From contig MU858045.1 of the NCBI GenBank assembly GCA_033297075.1, positions 868,001 to 932,000 of the forward strand: a stretch of DNA of 64,000 nucleotides, given 5' to 3'. The position numbers and the translations under genes are program-made. The DNA is from Rhypophila decipiens. Taxonomy: Eukaryota; Ascomycota; Sordariomycetes; Sordariales; Naviculisporaceae. The notes under the pieces are model-generated. The model was not told where the DNA came from. It was given only the letters and a program-made list of their open reading frames with translations, and did no database searches. Below, piece after piece: positions 35,120 to 46,308 of this stretch; the stretch's first letter is position 1, and each line of letters begins with the position of its first letter.

Positions 35120-36273
35120 TAACTTTCCTCGGGACTATTCCTTATGGACTGGTTACACTGCTAATGGTCCATTTTCCGAATGGACGCCAAAGATACGATC
35201 TCTGGCACGATTGATAGCGACCGGCTACGAAACTGGTATACTGGCTTGAGCCACGCGGGAAATGCATTTAGCTTTCTTGTTTCTCTTTCCTCTACTTTTC
35301 AAATCGGCATCTCGGCATAGGGTTTCCTGGCGGGGATGGAGTTCATGGACGAAGTGACCCAGGGTGGGAATAGGTGGCGTTTGATTTTCTTTTCGATTTT
35401 TCGTTATTGGTACGATACCCTCTGCATTAGCATTCTTCATGGGCAACAAAACACAACCAACCGACCATTGGCAGCAAAAACAGCCTACTCAGTTGCTGCA
35501 TCACCATCTCGGGGCATGGTTTTTTCTTTCTTCTCTCTTTACCGGAGGCTTGGCGGTGATCCTCCTTGGTCCGGGCGGCTTTTCCTTCCTCTCGTTGATC
35601 ATTTTCTACTCTGTATTTTTCATATAGGTATTCACTTTCAGTGCGGACGTATTACCAGGGACAAAGGGGAGCAGCATCATAGCATCACCAAGTGTGTCTC
35701 GGTGGGTCGATTTAAGCTGGAGCGTGGGCCAGAAGATTAAGTATCTAGGTATGGGGTTAGGCCACTCATCGCACTGCATTGAGTTACGTTGAATGCAGTG
35801 AAGAAATGGAAATGCATATATTGCGTCCGATGTCTTAGCGTGATGTCTGTGTGTGAGGATCGTCGTTTCTTCAGCTCAGGGGGTGTTGAGCCACGTGGGC
35901 AATATGTGGGCTACGCCCTGTCTACCGGGACGACTCCCTAGGTCTGTACTATATGCCCCCTTCATTACATCCCTCGCCAATTGTTGATGATGGTGAATCT
36001 ATATCCCCAGCTCCCTTTCATCAGACGCTTCGGTAGCAGGGCCCTCCCGGACGAATAGCTGCCAAGTAATTATGCTGTACCAAATGGATAGTGGCCCTTC
36101 ATTACTGCTCTTTCGTCGCCAAATACTCCCTTGGTTGTCATGACTGCATAAGATGACCCTTCACCATGTAATAAAAGCTCGACAGTCTCGCAGTGAGAGG
36201 AGCAGTGGAATTGACTCCTTCAAGCTGTTGATCCGACAATTTTCAGACTTGCTTACTTTCGGCCCTTAACATC
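35120..36273. other. Intergenic region
   Basis: This 1.15-kb interval joins the 3' flank of the disordered protein gene to the promoter of the secreted Pro-rich gene. It holds a CACGTG near 35893 and a local duplication of ATGCAGTGAAG-like sequence near 35775-35800. I see no ORF with support. Confidence 0.5.
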
Positions 36274-38564
36274 ATGCGCCTGACTACTGTGCTCTGCTCC
36301 GTGGCCCTGGTTGTCCAAGGGATCGAAGCCTTGCCACATGGTGTAAGTGATGATACGTTCCCAAATGGTAGATCGGGTCTTTCGAGCTGAAAGTTAACTT
36401 GTTCGGTGAACGACAGGGGAGAAATCCAGACTCACCAAAGTATCAACGACGGGATAGGTTCAGACGACGCCAACATTGGGGCCCTCCTCAGGGTGGTCGT
36501 CAGAATGGCCACGGCAATGGCAACAACCTGAAGCCGGTTCCTCCTCCGGTGGCTATTACACCACCAACAAATCACAACCCAGCTCCGGGATCAGCCCAGG
36601 CTCAAGATAATCTTCCTCCTTTGGAGCCAGGTCTTGAAGGCGGCCCCGTCTCGGGCCTGAACTTCCTCCCAGGCGATGGGGACGACGACATCAACACGGC
36701 GTCAGTCCCTCTGGATGCGCCAGTCACATCAACAACGCCGTGTATCACGACCGTTACTCAGACGATAGATGTCACCCTGTTGATCACGGCTTCAAGGCCG
36801 AAGCCTAGCGTACCTCTCCTGCCCGTTCCTGGTCCGCCACCTCCCCCTGCTACTGTAGCTGGTGGTTATCCTCCGCTGGATTATCCTGCTGTTCCGCCGC
36901 TGTCGCCGCCCCCTCGTGGTTATGCGCATCCTCGTCCTGACTTTCATGCTCATCCCGCTCCCGAGATTGATTCTCTGCCTCAGCCATTGCCGCAACCTAC
37001 CTCTGCCTTTTCCGCAGGCCGCCCAAGTAACCAGCGAGCCTTGCCCCGAGGATGAAGATGGCTCCCCGATGACCTTGAGCTTTGAGGTTGTCCCTGTGCC
37101 TGCTTCGACGGTTACTCCGTACATTGAGCCGGCATCTTCAGCGCCTGCCACATCGATGAGTGTCGACATTTTCAACCTCCCGCTAGAAGGTGTCGAGCCA
37201 TCTGCCGTTGTTTCGTCCACACCATCATCAAGCAATAGCCTCTGGGCTGAATTCTGGCCCGGGGAGCAGCAGAGACAAGGTACAGCAGCGGGAGACGTTG
37301 CTGCTGCAGAGACTGGGTTTGTCACTTCCGATGAGAAAAAGAAACAGAAACAGAAGAGAGATGTTGATTATGATGATGAGGAGGGTCCTGTCCCTGACAA
37401 CAAGCCAGATCGAGGGAGCCTCGGTGGTGGTGCTGAACACATACATGACGTTGGCAGGGAAGGCGAGATGATCACCAGGACGGAGACAAGGACTATTCAG
37501 CACTTCGCGACGATCACGCCAAGTGCTAACAACGGCGAAGGATTTGTTACACCACCCCTTGGTCATCCTCGTCCTCGGCCACTGCAGGATATCCCTCATG
37601 TTCCTTTGCCTCCATTGCCAGCGCCGCCTCCGTCACCGGCCATGACGGACCCGCCGAAATCACCAGCATTCAGAAGACCAAAGCCACAACCCGATGTCAG
37701 ACCTCAACTTGCAAATGTGCCAGTTCAGGTTCAAGTCGAAGTCAAGACTACACTCTGCCTGGACGACACAGATCTCCAGCCCGATGCAACTGCTCTTCCT
37801 AATCCTGGAGCTGAAGCTGAAGCTCAAGGGTTACCTCATCGGCAGCAAGTGCCCCAATCGACACATTCACTGCAATGTGAAGGACATTCACCCAGGCCCT
37901 CCGCCCGTTCGGGACAGTCCGCCTGGGTTTGTTGGTGGTTGGGGGGTCGATCATCGGCCACCCGGACGCAAGGATGCCCGTAACTTGAGCAGACGGGACT
38001 ATGGCGCAGAAACTGCAGAGGATCAAAAGAACCAGATCGATACACAGAAGATGCAAGACGAAGTTGATGGTGCGTTTCTCATTGAACAGGTGGTGGAAGA
38101 AGCTCCCGGGGTGCCCATTTCTTTGGGCGGGTGTTATCAGCGCTGTTTGGTACGTACTTCTTTGTGATGAATGATTGTTTACCTTGCCCCCTTTATTTCA
38201 CTCCTATCAATCATCGCTTTGACTAACAAGTTCTTCCAAAAAGAAGATCACGCAGGGAAATCCAAGCGGGTGTAAATCCTACGCTTATTATCCGCCCCAT
38301 CCGCATTCTCAAGATCTTGAAGCCAGGGGCGAGAATCACCGTCCCCAGGAACAGGAGGAGTACAGCAGTGAGGAAGGACATGAGCAAGATGGGCAGGGTA
38401 AGCCGCATTGTGATATCTTTGGGGAGGAGGTAGCTGCCATCTTCTCCCCGGGAGCTGCAGCTCCTTCTCCTCCTCAACCAGTACCAGTGCACAACACCTG
38501 GTTCGACCTCGAGTGTGGGAGTCCGTTGGATGAGAAGTGGGCTGGTTTGGGTGTGGGTGTATAA
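36274..38564 (+). CDS. Secreted proline-rich protein, frame broken at two places
   Basis: Exon 1 (36274-36342) encodes a 23-residue start, MRLTTVLCSVALVVQGIEAL, which looks like a signal peptide. It splices at GTAAGT to 36417 (GACAG). The protein continues Pro-rich through FHAHPAPEIDSLPQPLPQ, then that frame stops at 37055. Coding-like sequence resumes one frame over (PFPQAAQVTSEPCPEDEDG) to about 37,800, and again one frame over (PPPVRDSPPGFVGGWG) to 38149. There a good GTACGT donor leads over a 94-bp intron (TGACTAAC branch) to 38244-38564, ending KWAGLGVGV. Each break adds one base to the phase. The first could be a 163-bp intron 36855-37017 with a weak GTAGCT donor but a good pyrimidine tract and CAG acceptor. 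I see no good intron for the second. The options are unusual introns, sequence errors, a decaying gene or programmed shifting. Full length would be about 700 residues. I recognise no family. Confidence 0.5.
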
Positions 38565-38874
38565 TCTCTCTCATCTTTGTTGTTTCTTTCTCTGCATTTT
38601 TTCTTGTCCGTTTGTTTTGGTTTTTGAGATTGGCTACTCTCATAGCATTTTATTCCCCCATTTCCTCTTTTCCATGTCAATTCTATTATGTAGCGATATA
38701 GTTCAAGATCGTCAATAAAATTCGTAACGTCAGAATACAGGTCATATATCTCACGGTTATGAAGGTAGAGAAGGGCAAAAAAACAGAAAGCAGCAATGAA
38801 ATGAGCTTCACTGATAAACAAATCCATATAAAGTTGAGGGAGCGAACGGTGAGGAGATAAAAAATAAAAGGATT
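38565..38874. other. Intergenic region between the secreted gene and tRNA-Gln
   Basis: These 310 bp are AT-rich and pyrimidine-rich on the plus strand (CTTTGTTGTTTCTTTCTCTGC), consistent with the 3' end of the plus-strand gene. The A-rich run near 38858-38870 reads as T-runs on the minus strand, immediately after the tRNA, and would serve as its Pol III terminator. Confidence 0.5.
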
Positions 38875-38946
38875 AGGTCGTACCCGGAATCGAACCGGGG
38901 TCACCAGAATCAGAATCTGGGGTGATAACCGCTACACTATACAACC
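38875..38946 (-). tRNA. tRNA-Gln (anticodon CTG)
   Basis: Read on the minus strand, the 72-nt gene folds as a standard cloverleaf without an intron. The acceptor stem GGTTGTA pairs with TACGACC over 7 bp (one G-T), with T as discriminator. The D-arm carries TAGTGTAGCGGTTATCA. The anticodon stem CCAGA/TCTGG encloses the loop TTCTGAT, giving anticodon CTG, which reads CAG. The T-arm is CCCCG-GTTCGATT-CCGGG. A run of T/A after the gene can end Pol III transcription. Confidence 0.95.
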
Positions 38947-39740
38947 TTGACGTGTTATGGGATATTAAGTTGTGGCGGGTTCAGGACTTATGTAGAGTGT
39001 GGAGAGCTCGTGGGTCTTGGGTCTTTTGGTAAAGGTAGGTATTTTGGGCAGTAAACAATAATCCCGAAAAACCCAGGTGGAGCAAATTCAAGCGTAAAGT
39101 GAGTAATAAGACGGAAACATATCGTATTGAAACAGAAAAAGAGTCACGCCTCCACCGTCAGGCAATGCACCTTTTTGGCGTTTTGCGATGATTCAAGGTG
39201 ACTCATCCCATCCAAAAATCTGGGGGTTGTGTAATCGATCTCTTGGCCGATCCAGCATTGACAGGAAACGGTGGCAAAGAACGGCAGGCACAGACAGCTA
39301 CAGGGCTATTTTCAGCGGCCTCGGACTGAAAAACGGGGAGGCTAGGCCCGCTAGGGGGCATTTCCAATCCATTGCCACGGGTCGCGTTCGCGGGTAAGAG
39401 CGCTGCAGGTCGTCATCCAGCGAATAGCGAGCAGCCGCTGCATTGCTCACAGAAAGCCTTTGCCCCCCCACTTCAACAGATATATCTCGGCATTGAAAGA
39501 TTGAACACTCAACTCCGACTTGATCTAAACACGACCCTGATTTCGAGTGCTTTTGTCTTTCTAGGGGAGTAGAGAATTGAGAGGCGGCCTTTTTTTCTGC
39601 TTCATTTCTCTCGAATATCCGAAGACGCTGTATTTTTCAAAGCGCAAACCCAGTAGCAAACCTGACCCAATTGGGCATTTCACAAATCACCATCACGGAA
39701 TCTAATTTCACAGGCTGGTAGCAACTTTTCATCTGTGACC
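38947..39740. promoter_or_regulatory. Upstream region of the NFX1-type gene
   Basis: The 794 bp between the tRNA-Gln and the NFX1-type start codon should hold that gene's promoter and leader. Short frames only; no further feature is supported. Confidence 0.4.
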
Positions 39741-42700
39741 ATGGCTGATGCTTCTCAGACTGCCCCGTCTCAGGGAGGAGGAGAAAGCAATTCTCAACGA
39801 GGCAGAGGAGGGCGGGGAGGTCGAGGTGGAAGAGGATACAGAGGTGGACGGTACAGGCAAAGACGTGCTGCAAGGGCCGACTATGACGGCGACAGCACTC
39901 CAGCAGATTCGGCTCAGTCAGCAGCACCGCCAGTAAATACAGAAGCCGCTCCAGCACGGGCACCTGAACCAAGGGTCGAGGCTTCGAATGAGAGATGCCA
40001 AGAAGTGACCAGAGGTGGCTCCCAGCCAGGCCGTTCACGAGGTGACCGGGGCAGACGAGGCGGACCTGGGCGAGGGAGGGGCAACACGACTCAACGATCC
40101 GTCGTGGTATCTCATCGTGCCCGTCCTGGGCCTCAGTCTCAACCACCACCGCAAGCTGCAGATGGCAATGGCCTGAGCCCCACGGCTAATGAGTTTATCC
40201 CAGGCCAGCCAGTAGGTGCGGTGCAAAATACCGCCCCTCGAGCTCCCCAAAACAAACCAAGACACAAACCACAGCCTGTCCCAAAGAAAACAACAAAATC
40301 CACGGCCGAGGATCTGCCCACTCGGATCCACGAAGACATCGACAACGGCCAGTACGAGTGTGTGATTTGCACCAGCGAGGTGGTACGGACGTCCCGAGTC
40401 TGGTCCTGCTCCATCTGCTGGACCGTGGCCCATCTCCACTGCGTCAGGAAATGGCACACCAATCAGATGAAGAAGGCCGAAGAGGACCGGCAGAACCAGA
40501 ACCAGAACGGCGAAAACCAACAGCCCACTTGGCGATGTCCGGGCTGTAACTCTTCTCTTGTGGATGCCCCGGGTCCTCATCGGTGCTGGTGTGGAAAGGA
40601 TACGGACCCAAGACCCATCCCCGGTTTGCCGCCTCATACCTGCGGCCAGACTTGCAACAAGACCCGCGCTACTTGCCCGCATCCGTGTTCCTTGATGTGT
40701 CATGCTGGACCATGTCCGCCATGCACGCTCATGGGACCAGAGCAGACTTGTTATTGCGGCAAGCACACTTCGACCAAGAGGTGTGTTGACACCGACTACG
40801 GCAAGGGATTTAGCTGTGGCGAGATTTGCGGGGACCTGCTCCCCTGTGGTGAACACGAGTGTCCGCAACCCTGCCATACTGGGCTCTGCGGAGCTTGCAA
40901 GGTGACGGTGTCGGCTACGTGCTATTGCGGAAAGGAGCAGCGCAAGATGCCCTGCGAGCAACGGGATGAGATGCTGGAATCGTTCAACTACGGTCAAATC
41001 AAGTCGGAGGAGGCTGCAGAAGAATGGTTTGAGGGCTCATTTGACTGTAAGAAAGTCTGTGGGAGACCATTCGACTGCGGTCACCACACTTGCCAGAAGC
41101 AATGCCATTCGCAGGACGAGAAGCCTGCTCATTGCCCGCTATCTCCGGATGTCGTCTTCACATGTCCCTGTGGCAAAACGCCCATCACTAAACTTATTAC
41201 GGAGCCACGCCAGAGCTGTCAGGATCCTATTCCTCATTGCAAAGAGGTCTGCAATAAGACCCTCCCCTGTGGCCACTTTTGTCCCCAGAAATGCCACGAC
41301 GGCCCTTGCCCTTCCTGCGAGCAGGTGGTTGAAGTCCCCTGCCGGTGCGGACGAACCACGCAGGAACTCATTTGCCACGAAGGGACCCAGGAACAGCCCG
41401 AATGTGACCGAGTCTGTCGTGTCCAACGCAACTGCGGTCGTCACGAATGCCGCAAAGTCTGCTGCACAGGCGAAAAGAAAGCGGCCGAACGAAAGAAGCA
41501 GCAGAAACGAAGCGGCGGCAGTACTTCCACGGCAAACAACAACATCAACAACCCGGACAACTTTGAAGCAGAGCACATCTGTCTCCAAGTCTGTGGTCGC
41601 CAGCTGAAATGTGGTAAGCACACATGTCAGCAAATGTGCCACAGGGGACCGTGTGCGTCCTGCCCGGAAGCCATCTTTGACGAGATCAGCTGCTCCTGTG
41701 GCAGGACGGTCCTCCAGCCGCCCCAGCCATGTGGGACTCGGCCGCCTGAGTGTCGCTTCCCGTGTACCAAGGCGCGGCAATGTGGTCATCCCGCCGTATC
41801 GCACCAGTGTCATCCCGAGGAGGTGGAGTGTCCGAAGTGCCCTTTTCTCGTGGAGAAGGCGTGTATCTGCGGCAAAAAGACACTCAAGAATCAGCCTTGT
41901 TGGCTCGGCGAGGTGAGATGCGGCCTGCCTTGCGAAAGGAAACTCAAGTGCGGGGCCCATGAATGCAAAAAGACATGCCATCGCCCAGGAGAGTGCGAAG
42001 ATGCTGGCACCGCGGGGCCGACACATTGCTCGCAGCCTTGTGGACGAGTGAGGAAATCGTGCGAACATACTTGCCAGGAAACGTGTCATGCCCCATTGCC
42101 ATGCAAGGAAGACAAGCCATGCCCATCCAAGACGTTCATCACCTGCCCCTGCCAGAACAGGAAGCAAGAGGTGCGCTGTCTAGCTACGAGGCTGAATCCG
42201 CGGAATGGAGATGGATACACGCCGACACAGCTCAAGTGCGATGAAGAGTGTTTACGACTACAAAGAAACCGCCGATTAGCCGACGCGCTGAATATCGACC
42301 CCGAGACACACACTGACGCGCATATTCCCTACTCGGATACCACACTCAAGCTGTACCGGGATAATATTCCCTGGGCGCAGTCGCAAGAGCGCGAATTTAG
42401 GGTGTTTACCAGCCCAGCCGAGGAGGGGAACAAACGGTTACGGTTTAAGCCGATGCCGGCGCACCAGCGGGCGTTTATCCATTCCCTGGCTGAGGATTAC
42501 GGTCTGGACTCGGAGAGTCAGGATCCGGAGCCGCATCGTCATGTGTGTATCTTCAAGACTCCGAGGTTTGTCGCGGCACCGAAGAAGACGCTTGGTCAGT
42601 GTGTCAGTTTGAAACTTGCGACGGGGTCAAGTTCTACGGTTGCGAGTGGAAGCGGTAAAACTGCCGCGTCAATGTTGAACGCTGCTGAACGACAAAGGGC

Positions 42701-43763
42701 ATTGCTACAGCAGGTGCCGCCACCGCCGGCGTTCAATGCCCTGTTGATTGGGGGGCCTAGGTTTGGGTTGACCATTGATGAAGTTGAGGAGGGGCTAGCC
42801 CCAGAACTGAGGAAAAGCAGTCACAGCTCGGTCAAGGTTGGGTTGATGACTGTCAAGGTGGAGTTTGTCACGCGGTATCTTACCGGCAGCGATGAGGTTG
42901 TTGTTATTGCGGTACCCGTCTTATCTGGTGCTCCAGCAGCGAACCCAGCGCCGCAAGAGAAAGCCATCGAGACGATGCTAACTAACCTACAGCCGGTTAT
43001 TGCAAAGATTGTCACGAGATTAGGCCTCGCCTCGAAGGAAGTTATCCTTTGTCGGGTGGATAATCCCTCAGCCGCAGCGCCAATTATCACGCGTCGACAA
43101 GGAGAGGGTCCCGGATCATCAGATAAAGCGCCAACATTAGCAGGCGGCTGGTCGGCGGTGGCTAGTCGGGGCGGATGGAAGAGAAGTGCTGCTTCTGCTT
43201 CACAGAATGAACAAGGAGCACAAGGGCAAGGCTCTACAGGGGCGCCGTCATTCGCCAGCGCTATTGCCGCGAGCGGAGTGGCTGGCGGGGTTGTCAACCT
43301 CAAGGGTCGAGGAGCCGTTTCGTCGGCTCCTCCGACTCCGCCTGGACGGTCGTTTGTTGCCTTGTTGAAGAAGAAGGAGAAGAAGCCTGTTGTTGTTGAG
43401 CCTGTGGAGGATGATTGGCTTGTTGCTGCTGAGAAGGAGGATCTGACCGGTAGTGGTAGTGGCAGTGGCAGGGAGGATGTTGTCGACGGGCAAGAGGATA
43501 CTGCGGGTGTTGGGAATAGTGATTGGGCTGAGGAGAGTGGTTCTGGCGGCGGAGGAAGCCAGCAAGGGGAAGGTTCGGTTCCTAGCGAGGTTGGGGGAAA
43601 TGATAGTGAGATCAAGGTCACGGATGAAGATCAAAAGGACAAGACACGAGAGGAGGCTGATGATGGCGAAATAGTCAGCGAAGGAAATGATGAAGCTGAG
43701 CAAGATCAGGATGTACCTGCCACAACGGCCAATGCCCCTCTAACTCGGGCCCCGGCTGCGTGA
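39741..43763 (+). CDS. FAP1: NFX1/FAP1-type zinc-finger protein with R3H domain
   Basis: One uninterrupted exon of 1340 residues; the ATG at 39741 lies in GACCATGG (the GTG six bases earlier is not a start). The N-terminus is RGG-rich (RGRGGRGGRGGRGYRGGRYR), an RNA-binding type of region. A RING/PHD-like domain follows at about residues 205-275 (CVICTSEVV, SCSICW, HCVRKWH, WRCPGC). Then comes a long series of NF-X1 zinc fingers of C-H-x-G-x-C-x-x-C type (CHAGPCPPC, CHTGLCGAC, CHDGPCPSC, CHRGPCASC). An R3H domain lies near 890-960 (HQRAFIHSLAEDYGL, CIFKTPRF). The tail is acidic and disordered. Yeast FAP1 binds FKBP12 and confers rapamycin resistance when overexpressed; human NFX1 is a transcription repressor and ubiquitin ligase. 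Nuclear or nucleocytoplasmic action is expected from the family. Confidence 0.93.
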   Translation: MADASQTAPSQGGGESNSQRGRGGRGGRGGRGYRGGRYRQRRAARADYDGDSTPADSAQSAAPPVNTEAAPARAPEPRVEASNERCQEVTRGGSQPGRSRGDRGRRGGPGRGRGNTTQRSVVVSHRARPGPQSQPPPQAADGNGLSPTANEFIPGQPVGAVQNTAPRAPQNKPRHKPQPVPKKTTKSTAEDLPTRIHEDIDNGQYECVICTSEVVRTSRVWSCSICWTVAHLHCVRKWHTNQMKKAEEDRQNQNQNGENQQPTWRCPGCNSSLVDAPGPHRCWCGKDTDPRPIPGLPPHTCGQTCNKTRATCPHPCSLMCHAGPCPPCTLMGPEQTCYCGKHTSTKRCVDTDYGKGFSCGEICGDLLPCGEHECPQPCHTGLCGACKVTVSATCYCGKEQRKMPCEQRDEMLESFNYGQIKSEEAAEEWFEGSFDCKKVCGRPFDCGHHTCQKQCHSQDEKPAHCPLSPDVVFTCPCGKTPITKLITEPRQSCQDPIPHCKEVCNKTLPCGHFCPQKCHDGPCPSCEQVVEVPCRCGRTTQELICHEGTQEQPECDRVCRVQRNCGRHECRKVCCTGEKKAAERKKQQKRSGGSTSTANNNINNPDNFEAEHICLQVCGRQLKCGKHTCQQMCHRGPCASCPEAIFDEISCSCGRTVLQPPQPCGTRPPECRFPCTKARQCGHPAVSHQCHPEEVECPKCPFLVEKACICGKKTLKNQPCWLGEVRCGLPCERKLKCGAHECKKTCHRPGECEDAGTAGPTHCSQPCGRVRKSCEHTCQETCHAPLPCKEDKPCPSKTFITCPCQNRKQEVRCLATRLNPRNGDGYTPTQLKCDEECLRLQRNRRLADALNIDPETHTDAHIPYSDTTLKLYRDNIPWAQSQEREFRVFTSPAEEGNKRLRFKPMPAHQRAFIHSLAEDYGLDSESQDPEPHRHVCIFKTPRFVAAPKKTLGQCVSLKLATGSSSTVASGSGKTAASMLNAAERQRALLQQVPPPPAFNALLIGGPRFGLTIDEVEEGLAPELRKSSHSSVKVGLMTVKVEFVTRYLTGSDEVVVIAVPVLSGAPAANPAPQEKAIETMLTNLQPVIAKIVTRLGLASKEVILCRVDNPSAAAPIITRRQGEGPGSSDKAPTLAGGWSAVASRGGWKRSAASASQNEQGAQGQGSTGAPSFASAIAASGVAGGVVNLKGRGAVSSAPPTPPGRSFVALLKKKEKKPVVVEPVEDDWLVAAEKEDLTGSGSGSGREDVVDGQEDTAGVGNSDWAEESGSGGGGSQQGEGSVPSEVGGNDSEIKVTDEDQKDKTREEADDGEIVSEGNDEAEQDQDVPATTANAPLTRAPAA

Positions 43764-44090
43764 GGAAGAGAAGGATCCCTCAAGAGGGATAGGGAAAGCA
43801 AAGATATAGACCAACTAAGGTACCGAATGTATAGAATATCATTGAATTAGATGTGTTGTCAGCTATAGATAATCACTTCATATCCGGGCCAATTCTAGCA
43901 CGATCCATTTGGCACCTGTCATCCTCCAACATGCAACTCTTGTCCTCCGTGTTCTCCCTCCATAAAGAGCCCAGCCAAACCTTCTTCCGCCACATATCCT
44001 CCAGTGAATGTTAGATAAGCAGATGGAAAGCATAAATCCAACTCTACCACCATAATCTCCCACACACACACACAAGTCAATGAAAGGCAC
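43764..44090. other. 3' flank of the NFX1-type gene
   Basis: These 327 bp hold the downstream flank of the zinc-finger gene, with a short (CA)n run at about 44060-44075 immediately before the tRNA-like gene. No coding feature. Confidence 0.5.
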
Positions 44091-44204
44091 CGTCCGGTAG
44101 CTCAGCGGTCAGAGCGCGTGCAGCGTCACTGGGCAGGTCAGTGGTCCCGACGGAGGTTAACCCATACGTGAGCGAGGTCGGTGGATCGAAACCATCCCGG
44201 GCGC
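44091..44204 (+). ncRNA. tRNA-like Pol III transcription unit without a normal anticodon arm
   Basis: The 5' end CGTCCGG pairs fully over 7 bp (one T-G) with CCGGGCG at 44197-44203. A D-arm GCTC-AGCGGTCA-GAGC follows TA at positions 8-9. A T-arm GGTGG-ATCGAAA-CCATC at 44180-44196 completes three of the four cloverleaf arms. TAGCTCAGCGG matches the Pol III A box and GATCGAAAC matches the B box. The middle is about 60 nt longer than in a plain tRNA, and where the anticodon stem-loop should be (CGTGC, then AGCG) there is no T33 and no fully paired 3' stem (best match ATACG, one mismatch). It contains instead a 5-bp hairpin, CACTG-GGCAGGT-CAGTG. It may be a tRNA with an unusual intron, a tRNA-derived pseudogene or SINE head, or another small Pol III RNA. 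T-rich sequence follows within about 20-40 bp. Confidence 0.55.
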
Positions 44205-46308
44205 TTGTTTCTCCTTACTTTCTTTCACTTTATTTTTCTTCTCTTCTTTATTTTTGTTCCGAGCTCGTGGGCAATACGCAAGGTAGAGGTGGGTTCTATG
44301 CATTTGCGTTGCTTCCATTGATGGTATTTGTCTTGCTGTTCTATTACGAGTACATGGACTGGGGACGGGAAAGGGGTTAGGAAAAGAGCCGGCTGACCAT
44401 TCTTTTCTTCTTTTTTTTATTTTTTTTTTACGCTCTGCCCCATTGCTTTCTTCGTCTCTTTTACCAGTACGGAGCAAGTTCTTTGTTCACTTGGGTCAAC
44501 TTGATGTCCTTCTTCCCCCGCCCCCTCCAGCAGCAGTCTTTACCTTCCTCGTCAGCCCGTCGGTCAACCCCTCTCCTTGCTTACCGAGGGATTGGGTCCT
44601 TCCCCGGATCAGATAACCAACTCAGTTAGCTCGACATTTGCTGCTTACCGTACCGAGCTGAGCACATCGCCCCGCGTTTCCGTAGAAGAGCTGGGGCTGA
44701 GGCGTGAGGTGAGGGGGATATCGCCCGTCTTGGTATTGCTGCTGATGGTGTCATTGATGATTTCGGATCGGTATTGCTTTTGATCTTGAATTGGAATTAT
44801 TGGTCCTGATGTGGGATCGGCAATGAGTTGAGTCGGTCTTATGTTGGATCGGTAGTGATGAAGCTGAACTAGCGTAGCGTAGGACCTTTACGCCTCCCAC
44901 TCCCAGTCCCACGATATGCACCCAGTGCTGCATGCGTGTGCAGCTGAGGGTTATATTACACGCGATATACCTCCGATAAACATGGGGTGGTTTATTTTCG
45001 GATCAGAACTCACACCTTAGCTGGCCTCTCGGTAACTGCCCTTGCCCACTTACTGTAAGCAGACTACAACTCGCATGGTAAACCTCCCTTTGTTACTCTG
45101 TCCTCTGTCGTCCCATCACTTGCCGAGCTGTAAGCTTGGCCCAACTCATTTTATACCCATCTCGCCTACCTCGCATCGACAAGTATAGTTCACACGGGTG
45201 AGTGACCGAACTGGGAATAGGAAACAGGAACTGGGCAAACCACCGAAACGGAACCGAGCCGAACGGGATATATAATACAAGATATAGATAGGTACTCCGT
45301 ACTTCAAGTATTAAGCGAGTGGTGACCAGACGGCTATTGACGACCTGCGTAAATTTATTGGCACACTTTTATCTATTTTTCCTTGACAGCATACCCATCT
45401 GGTAGTTCTTGGTCTTATCCGGTACATGTCATGGGATTCCAGATATTTATTGGTTTCGTGTAGATGAAAGCCTCTGGTCTATCTGACGTATTTGGTCTGC
45501 TCCGAACTGATCTAGCCTGGTGGTGAGATCCATCCGAGCCTCTGACCCGAGTAACGACTACGAGATTCAACTCTTGAGATTAGACGGGGGCTCTTGAACA
45601 AAGTTCACATTATCCGCCTGGCCATCTCAGAGTCGTCACGGCCTGGGGTTACCAGTGGGTGTGATGTTTGTGTGGATTCGTTGGCTTGTTGGACCGAGGT
45701 GAACGTAGCAAGCAAACAACAGGAGACGCTCCGCACAAACCTACATGTCACTGGATCGAGTGATCGATGCCCATATCCATATCTGTCCTGTTTTGGAGAA
45801 CCTATCCCGCCTCCAAGTCGCTGCTCACCCGCGTGATGGCTTAATCACGCATGAGTCTCATTCGGGACCTGGGTCCATGGGAAAACCACCTCGTCGAACT
45901 GACCAATACATGATGTACCGACAGTCAAGAATTCTACCTCTCTCACCAGATGGGTATGGCTTCTCCCCACTCACCCATGCGGGCAATCGAGGAACTTGGC
46001 TCATTGATCCGCCCACGCCCCTGGCAAGTACTCTACGATAAAGCTGCATGAATAGACCTCTCCCGGAATCTGACGTTGATTTCTCTTAATATCTGGGGGT
46101 ATCAATGTATCACAATGAAAGTGAAAGGAGAAAGAAACGACAAGAAATCATCCCAGACACATAACGCCGACGGGACAGCCACCAGTCCCTAGACGGGGTT
46201 AGGTAAGCTGCTCCCGCATGATAAGAAATCCAGAACCGTAACCCATACATTTCCATCGACACATGTCGTATTATTACATGTCCTCCATCGTTGCATGCAA
46301 GTGGCCTC
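44205..46308. other. Intergenic region between tRNA-like gene and BEM46
   Basis: These 2.1 kb begin with strong T-runs (44215-44250, 44400-44432) that can end Pol III transcription. Further on, near 45,190-45,275, is a cluster of CCGAAC/ACCGA/CGGAACCG motifs. The part nearest 46309 is the 3' flank of the minus-strand BEM46 gene. No ORF is convincing. Confidence 0.4.

Noticed and set aside
40035..40997. 320-codon minus-strand ORF, and 41139-42167, opposite the NFX1-type gene
   Set aside because: They are antisense shadows of a Cys-rich coding region; long antisense frames are expected there because of codon bias.
44577..44783. Possible small protein (68 codons) after the tRNA-like gene
   Set aside because: No motif, weak start context and no partner exons.
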